Of a DNA stretch of 7,070 nucleotides, positions 4,616 to 7,070 are shown piece by piece. The stretch covers positions 1-7,070 of the forward strand of contig JAOZHK010000099.1 in NCBI GenBank assembly GCA_026014905.1, read 5' to 3'. Position 1 is the first letter of the stretch; each line of letters starts with the position of its first letter. The DNA is from Candidatus Bathyarchaeota archaeon. Its GTDB lineage: Archaea; Thermoproteota; Bathyarchaeia; RBG-16-48-13; GCA-020355125. Position numbers and translations under genes: made by a program. Under the pieces are notes generated by a model. That model was not told the DNA's origin and did no database searches. It saw nothing but the letters and a program-made list of their open reading frames with translations.

Positions 4616-5452
4616 CTAAATGTCAGACATATTACATTGTGGACAACGTTCCCTTGGTGAATTGATGTTTTGGACGAATAGTCGTTTACATCCTATACTC
4701 TGTTCATCATCAGAACAGAGGAAAAGTCCTCGTCGTCGTTCTTCATCGGTCTTCGGATACGTTGTCCAATAGACTTCGTATATTATACCAGTCGGGCTGA
4801 TGTGTTTGAATGTGTGTGATATATCCGTTTCTAATTCCCATCCATGCCTAGATGCAAGTCGGAGATCACGATCATTCAGGATCTCACCAACACCTTGATT
4901 CACAATGAAGTTTCTGAACCAAGTAACGGCAGGATGCATGCTGAAAGCAATAACACGAGATACATATCCACCTGGACACACGTACGCTTTTACCATTTTC
5001 GTTGGATTGGACCATAATTCGATGAAGGATGTAGACTTAGTGCAATGTCTTCGACATTGATTTGAAAAAGTCAAGTCGTTTTCTACAATATCTTTCAACG
5101 TGTTACGATGGGTTTCAGCTTGTTCATGCACCAGATTCTTGTAAAAACTGCTCGAGAACAGGGCTTGCCATGCAGATTCTGTTGCAGATACAGCCTCTGA
5201 AAACCCTGTAAGGAGATGGATCACTCGTCCATCAGCATATTCGACAAAGACTTGGGGTATTAAATAATCCTCTGACCAATCTCCATGCTCTTTGACAAGT
5301 TTATCAGCTAACAATTCCTGTGCAGAATTTTCAATATTTAGTACACGAAGGGGGACATTTAGGTCATGTGCAATTTTCTTTGCATTACTGAGGGAGAAGG
5401 GGACACAATGGGGACAATATTCTGCCAGAATAATAGTTACTCGATGAATCAT
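4616..5452 (-). CDS. Thioredoxin-fold protein with a cysteine-bearing C-terminal region
   Basis: A 278-residue protein. Residues 1-85 look like a thioredoxin/glutaredoxin fold: strand VTIILAEYC, active-site CPHC at 13-16, the helix after it, the strand LRVLNIE, and IPQVFV at 65-70 with the expected cis-proline (P66). This suggests thiol-disulfide exchange or redox sensing. The remaining 190 residues match nothing I know. They carry C133/C137 (CRRHC), C159 (CPGG), C246, C255 and a final C270/C273 (CPQC), arranged so that C246, C255, C270 and C273 could hold a zinc ion. There is no signal peptide or membrane helix, so a cytoplasmic location is likely. The ATG at 5452 lies about 24 nt from a TATA-like GATATTATGTT (5471-5481) and has no clear ribosome-binding site, so it may be leaderless. 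It converges with tRNA-Lys. Confidence 0.75.
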   Translation of the reverse strand: MIHRVTIILAEYCPHCVPFSLSNAKKIAHDLNVPLRVLNIENSAQELLADKLVKEHGDWSEDYLIPQVFVEYADGRVIHLLTGFSEAVSATESAWQALFSSSFYKNLVHEQAETHRNTLKDIVENDLTFSNQCRRHCTKSTSFIELWSNPTKMVKAYVCPGGYVSRVIAFSMHPAVTWFRNFIVNQGVGEILNDRDLRLASRHGWELETDISHTFKHISPTGIIYEVYWTTYPKTDEERRRGLFLCSDDEQSIGCKRLFVQNINSPRERCPQCNMSDI

Positions 5453-5584
5453 GTTCTTCTACTTCCCTTTAACATAATATCTTTCACAAGGTGTCATATA
5501 TCATAGCAATATTAGATATAAGTAACCCACATAGGATAAGAGTAAGCGTAGTTTGAACTAGCTACCTCTTAAATCCTAGATCAA

Positions 5585-5602
5585 CGAAAGTTAATTTATA
5601 GT
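5585..5602 (+). promoter_or_regulatory. BRE/TATA promoter of the 5630-6166 gene
   Basis: CGAAAG (5585-5590) followed by TTAATTTATAG resembles a BRE plus TATA box. The TATA centre is about 31 nt before the ATG at 5630, so the transcript would have almost no leader. This agrees with the lack of a Shine-Dalgarno sequence there. Confidence 0.5.
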
Positions 5603-5629
5603 GATATAGACTGAATGAGTGAATAGAAT

Positions 5630-6166
5630 ATGGAGTCGAATAACGAAGAGATGGTGCCGCTGAAGGAGGCTGAGCATCAGGTTAAAGTCGTTACCCAGCG
5701 ATTGGCACTGCTTCATCTGGCTTATGCCAAAACTCTTGTCAAGGAATTTGGTTGGGAAAAAGGTAAATTATTGGTGTTGAAAGCCATTAAGAACTATGGA
5801 TTACGGGTGGCAGATCGGACACAGCGCGGTTTCCAGAGCCTTCCGAAATATGGATTCTGGGAGAACCGTGAGGGACAACCTCGGCTCTGTGAGTTGGGAA
5901 AGTTGGTGCTCGAGTCGGAAGAAGGCGATATTGGCAGTCTTTACTGCCTCATCGACGCCGCGAAGACTATGGCAATGAATCCAGGAGAGAAGCTTATACA
6001 TACCAAGTGTCTACCTTTGGGCGATGAATTGTGTGAATTCGTTACTGCCCCTACAACCGATCAGGATAGAGCAGATTTCTTTGCGGAGAACAGGGACTGG
6101 TCTCATGTTGACCCTCGACTGGGTGTGTTCTATGATAAAAAAGAAAGTGAATGCGAAAACACGTGA
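5630..6166 (+). CDS. L-2-amino-thiazoline-4-carboxylate hydrolase-like protein
   Basis: A 178-residue protein resembling the ATC hydrolase family (PF14196). In Pseudomonas the founding enzyme opens the thiazoline ring of ATC to give a cysteine precursor, but most family members in archaea have no tested function. Seen here are the helical ALLHLAYAKTLVKEFGWEKGKLLVLKAIKNYGLRVADR (26-63), typical of the family's N-terminal helix pair, and a late KCLPLGDELCEF (126-137) with C127 and C135, the family's conserved C-terminal pattern. There is no signal peptide. A second ATG at residue 8 is possible, but promoter spacing favours 5630. The neighbours (thioredoxin-fold protein, NikR) show no operon link. 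The family match is by recognition only; the substrate is not predicted. Confidence 0.6.
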   Translation: MESNNEEMVPLKEAEHQVKVVTQRLALLHLAYAKTLVKEFGWEKGKLLVLKAIKNYGLRVADRTQRGFQSLPKYGFWENREGQPRLCELGKLVLESEEGDIGSLYCLIDAAKTMAMNPGEKLIHTKCLPLGDELCEFVTAPTTDQDRADFFAENRDWSHVDPRLGVFYDKKESECENT

Positions 6167-6194
6167 GCGTAGTTAATAGATTATCATAATTGGC

Positions 6195-6212
6195 AGAAAA
6201 AGAAAGAAGAAT
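6195..6212 (-). terminator. T-rich tract after nikR
   Basis: On the minus strand this reads as a T-rich tract (TTCTTCTTTCTTTTTCT) starting about 32 nt after the nikR stop. T-rich stretches of this kind are the usual archaeal termination signal. On the plus strand it is a purine tract, so it would not serve the 5630-6166 gene. Confidence 0.4.
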
Positions 6213-6243
6213 TGAAACTCACGAGCGCGTTAACTGAAGTAGG

Positions 6244-6654
6244 CTAGTTAGCTGGGGTTAATGGCACCATGGTAAATTTGACTTGTTGAATTCCTCGCAT
6301 GGCTCTTATACGACCAATAAATGTCAATACTTGATCGACTTCCCCTTCTGTTATGAAGATTTCTAAACAATAGTTGCTACCTAGATGGATATGCATGTTG
6401 CCTGAAATGATGGTATTATAGTCATGCCGAAGTCGCATTAGTCGTTGATCGACATCATGGCGCTCACGTTCAGTTATGACGGTCACGGTTGCAGTGACTG
6501 CACCTTGTTCCAGTCGTCCGAGATCGTATTCAGTTAACGTATCTCGGATGGCATCTCGAATGGCTTCAGAGCGGCTTGAATATCCCCGGTCTCGCATAAA
6601 ACGATCAAATCGTTGTAATAAGTGACTTGTGAGCGAAAAACTAATAACGGGCAT
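6244..6654 (-). CDS. nikR: Nickel-responsive transcriptional regulator NikR
   Basis: A 136-residue NikR of full length. Residues 1-45 form a ribbon-helix-helix DNA-binding domain (PVISFSLTSHLLQRFDRFMRDRGYSSRSEAIRDAIRDTL). The C-terminal ACT-like domain contains all four nickel ligands, H77, H88, H90 and C96 (MHIHLGSNYCLE), with the same 11-2-6 spacing as H76, H87, H89 and C95 of E. coli NikR. Family proteins act as tetramers that bind operator palindromes when nickel-loaded. The ATG at 6654 has AAGGAG (6663-6668) 8 nt upstream. It is divergent from a metal P-type ATPase, and a 19-bp palindrome overlaps its likely promoter, so self-regulation and control of the ATPase are plausible. CopG-like proteins lacking the ligands are ruled out by the conserved His/Cys set. 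Confidence 0.95.
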   Translation of the reverse strand: MPVISFSLTSHLLQRFDRFMRDRGYSSRSEAIRDAIRDTLTEYDLGRLEQGAVTATVTVITERERHDVDQRLMRLRHDYNTIISGNMHIHLGSNYCLEIFITEGEVDQVLTFIGRIRAMRGIQQVKFTMVPLTPAN

Positions 6655-6696
6655 TGTGGGAGCTCCTTAACCCGTTTACTAAATAATAGTCATCCT

Positions 6697-6715
6697 TTTA
6701 ATAAATTTTATTAAA
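6697..6715. promoter_or_regulatory. 19-bp palindrome in the nikR/ATPase spacer (candidate operator)
   Basis: TTTAATAAA-T-TTTATTAAA has perfect 9-bp arms about a single central base. On the minus strand it contains TTTATTAAAAGG, a likely TATA region about 45 nt before the nikR ATG, so a bound protein would block transcription. A second symmetric pair, ATTAAT at 6724-6729 and 6739-6744, lies on the ATPase side. AT-rich DNA yields such symmetry by chance more easily, so the operator role is inferred. Confidence 0.4.
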
Positions 6716-6738
6716 TTCTCCCGATTAATTAGCATTAC

Positions 6739-6751
6739 ATTAATAAATAAG
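6739..6751 (+). promoter_or_regulatory. TATA-like box for the P-type ATPase
   Basis: ATTAATAAATAAG lies about 43 nt before the ATG at 6788. Transcription near 6771 would leave a leader of about 17 nt that includes the AGGAT ribosome-binding site at 6775-6779. It overlaps one ATTAAT arm of a symmetric pair, so a repressor could compete for it. Confidence 0.35.
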
Positions 6752-6787
6752 AGCGAATACCAGAGTCCTAATCTAGGATATGAGCCA

Positions 6788-7070
6788 ATGCATCAACATC
6801 ATACTATCGATCCCTTAAGCTGTCCCAGATGCGATAGAGAACCGGACATAGAGTCAGGATCTGTCTGGGCAGATCGACGAATTGGCCTCATCGCATCATC
6901 AGCCATACTGTTTAGTATCGGATTAATCATTAGGTTTGTCTTTTCCCAGACATTAATTGCTACAATCCTGTTTGTGGCGACCGCCATTCTTACAGGTTAT
7001 CACATTGCTTGGGAAGGACTTGAAACCCTCGTTTTTCAACGCCGATTAAGCATTGATTTTCTCATCACTC
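6788..7070 (+). CDS. Heavy-metal P1B-type ATPase, N-terminal part (runs off the window)
   Basis: Ninety-four residues are visible, starting at ATG 6788 with AGGAT 8 nt upstream. The N-terminus is short and metal-binding in look: MHQHH, then SCPRC (CxxC at 12/15). Two hydrophobic helices follow (about 32-54 and 56-79), then GLETLVFQRRLSIDFLIT, matching the segment of P1B ATPases where the first helix pair is followed by an amphipathic link and the start of the next membrane helix (usually SIDxLM). These pumps move Zn, Cd, Co, Ni or Cu across the cytoplasmic membrane using ATP. The metal cannot be decided because the CPx and HP motifs lie beyond the window. The divergent nikR hints at nickel or a related metal. 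The longer ATG at 6780 is in another frame and closes quickly. Confidence 0.8.
   Translation, partial: MHQHHTIDPLSCPRCDREPDIESGSVWADRRIGLIASSAILFSIGLIIRFVFSQTLIATILFVATAILTGYHIAWEGLETLVFQRRLSIDFLIT

Noticed and set aside
6163..6223. CGTGAG ... CTCACG inverted repeat after the 5630-6166 gene
   Set aside because: Six-base arms with a loop of 49 nt or so and no T-run; not a convincing terminator.
6799..6987. 62-residue minus-strand frame at the right end
   Set aside because: It is antisense to the P-type ATPase N-terminus, whose metal-binding residues and membrane helices are clear.
1..7070. CRISPR array, transposon or toxin-antitoxin module
   Set aside because: No repeated spacer-like units, terminal inverted repeats or transposase were found. 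NikR has a ribbon-helix-helix domain like some antitoxins, but its nickel-binding domain is complete.

Overview
The window comes from an archaeal chromosome. The evidence is a set of archaeal families (an Alba chromatin protein, a Pth2-type peptidyl-tRNA hydrolase, a 53-residue four-knuckle zinc ribbon of the COG2888/HVO_2753 type, an MTA phosphorylase and a NikR), a tRNA interrupted by introns with bulge-helix-bulge (BHB) splice sites, and TATA/BRE-like boxes about 25 nt ahead of several starts. Ribosome-binding sites (GGTGA, GGAG) precede other starts. The lineage cannot be fixed from this sequence. Genes are mostly single units with AT-rich spacers, so this looks like ordinary chromosome, not a mobile island. 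No transposase, integrase or CRISPR array was found.

Layout. 1-860 (minus strand): the first codons of an unidentified gene, the small zinc ribbon (too short for a usual ORF cut-off) and a 126-residue four-cysteine protein with a hairpin/T-run terminator behind it. 906-1701 (plus): a TIGR04076-type protein and Pth2. 1786-2064 (minus): Alba. 2065-2386: a long divergent spacer carrying what looks like a broken gene remnant. 2387-4177: a PfkB sugar kinase and an MTA phosphorylase, convergent across a symmetric T/A palindrome. 4409-4530 (plus): a tRNA-Lys(UUU) that I read as carrying two introns, 31 nt in the anticodon stem (30/31) and 13 nt at the canonical 37/38 site, with the CCA end encoded. 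4616-5452 (minus): a thioredoxin-fold protein with a long cysteine-bearing C-terminal region that I do not recognise. 5630-6166 (plus): a protein resembling the L-2-amino-thiazoline-4-carboxylate hydrolase family. 6244-6654 (minus) and 6788-7070 (plus): NikR, divergent from the start of a heavy-metal P-type ATPase with His-rich and CxxC metal-binding residues at its N-terminus.

Functional groups. Zinc ribbon, Pth2 and tRNA-Lys serve translation. The MTA phosphorylase and PfkB kinase may link nucleoside/methylthioadenosine breakdown to sugar-phosphate metabolism, but they are convergent rather than co-transcribed. NikR and the ATPase look like a metal-homeostasis pair, with a 19-bp palindrome and other symmetric elements in the shared spacer. 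The most unusual item is the tRNA: the two splice motifs use the same exon bases, so they cannot form together and the introns should come out in order.
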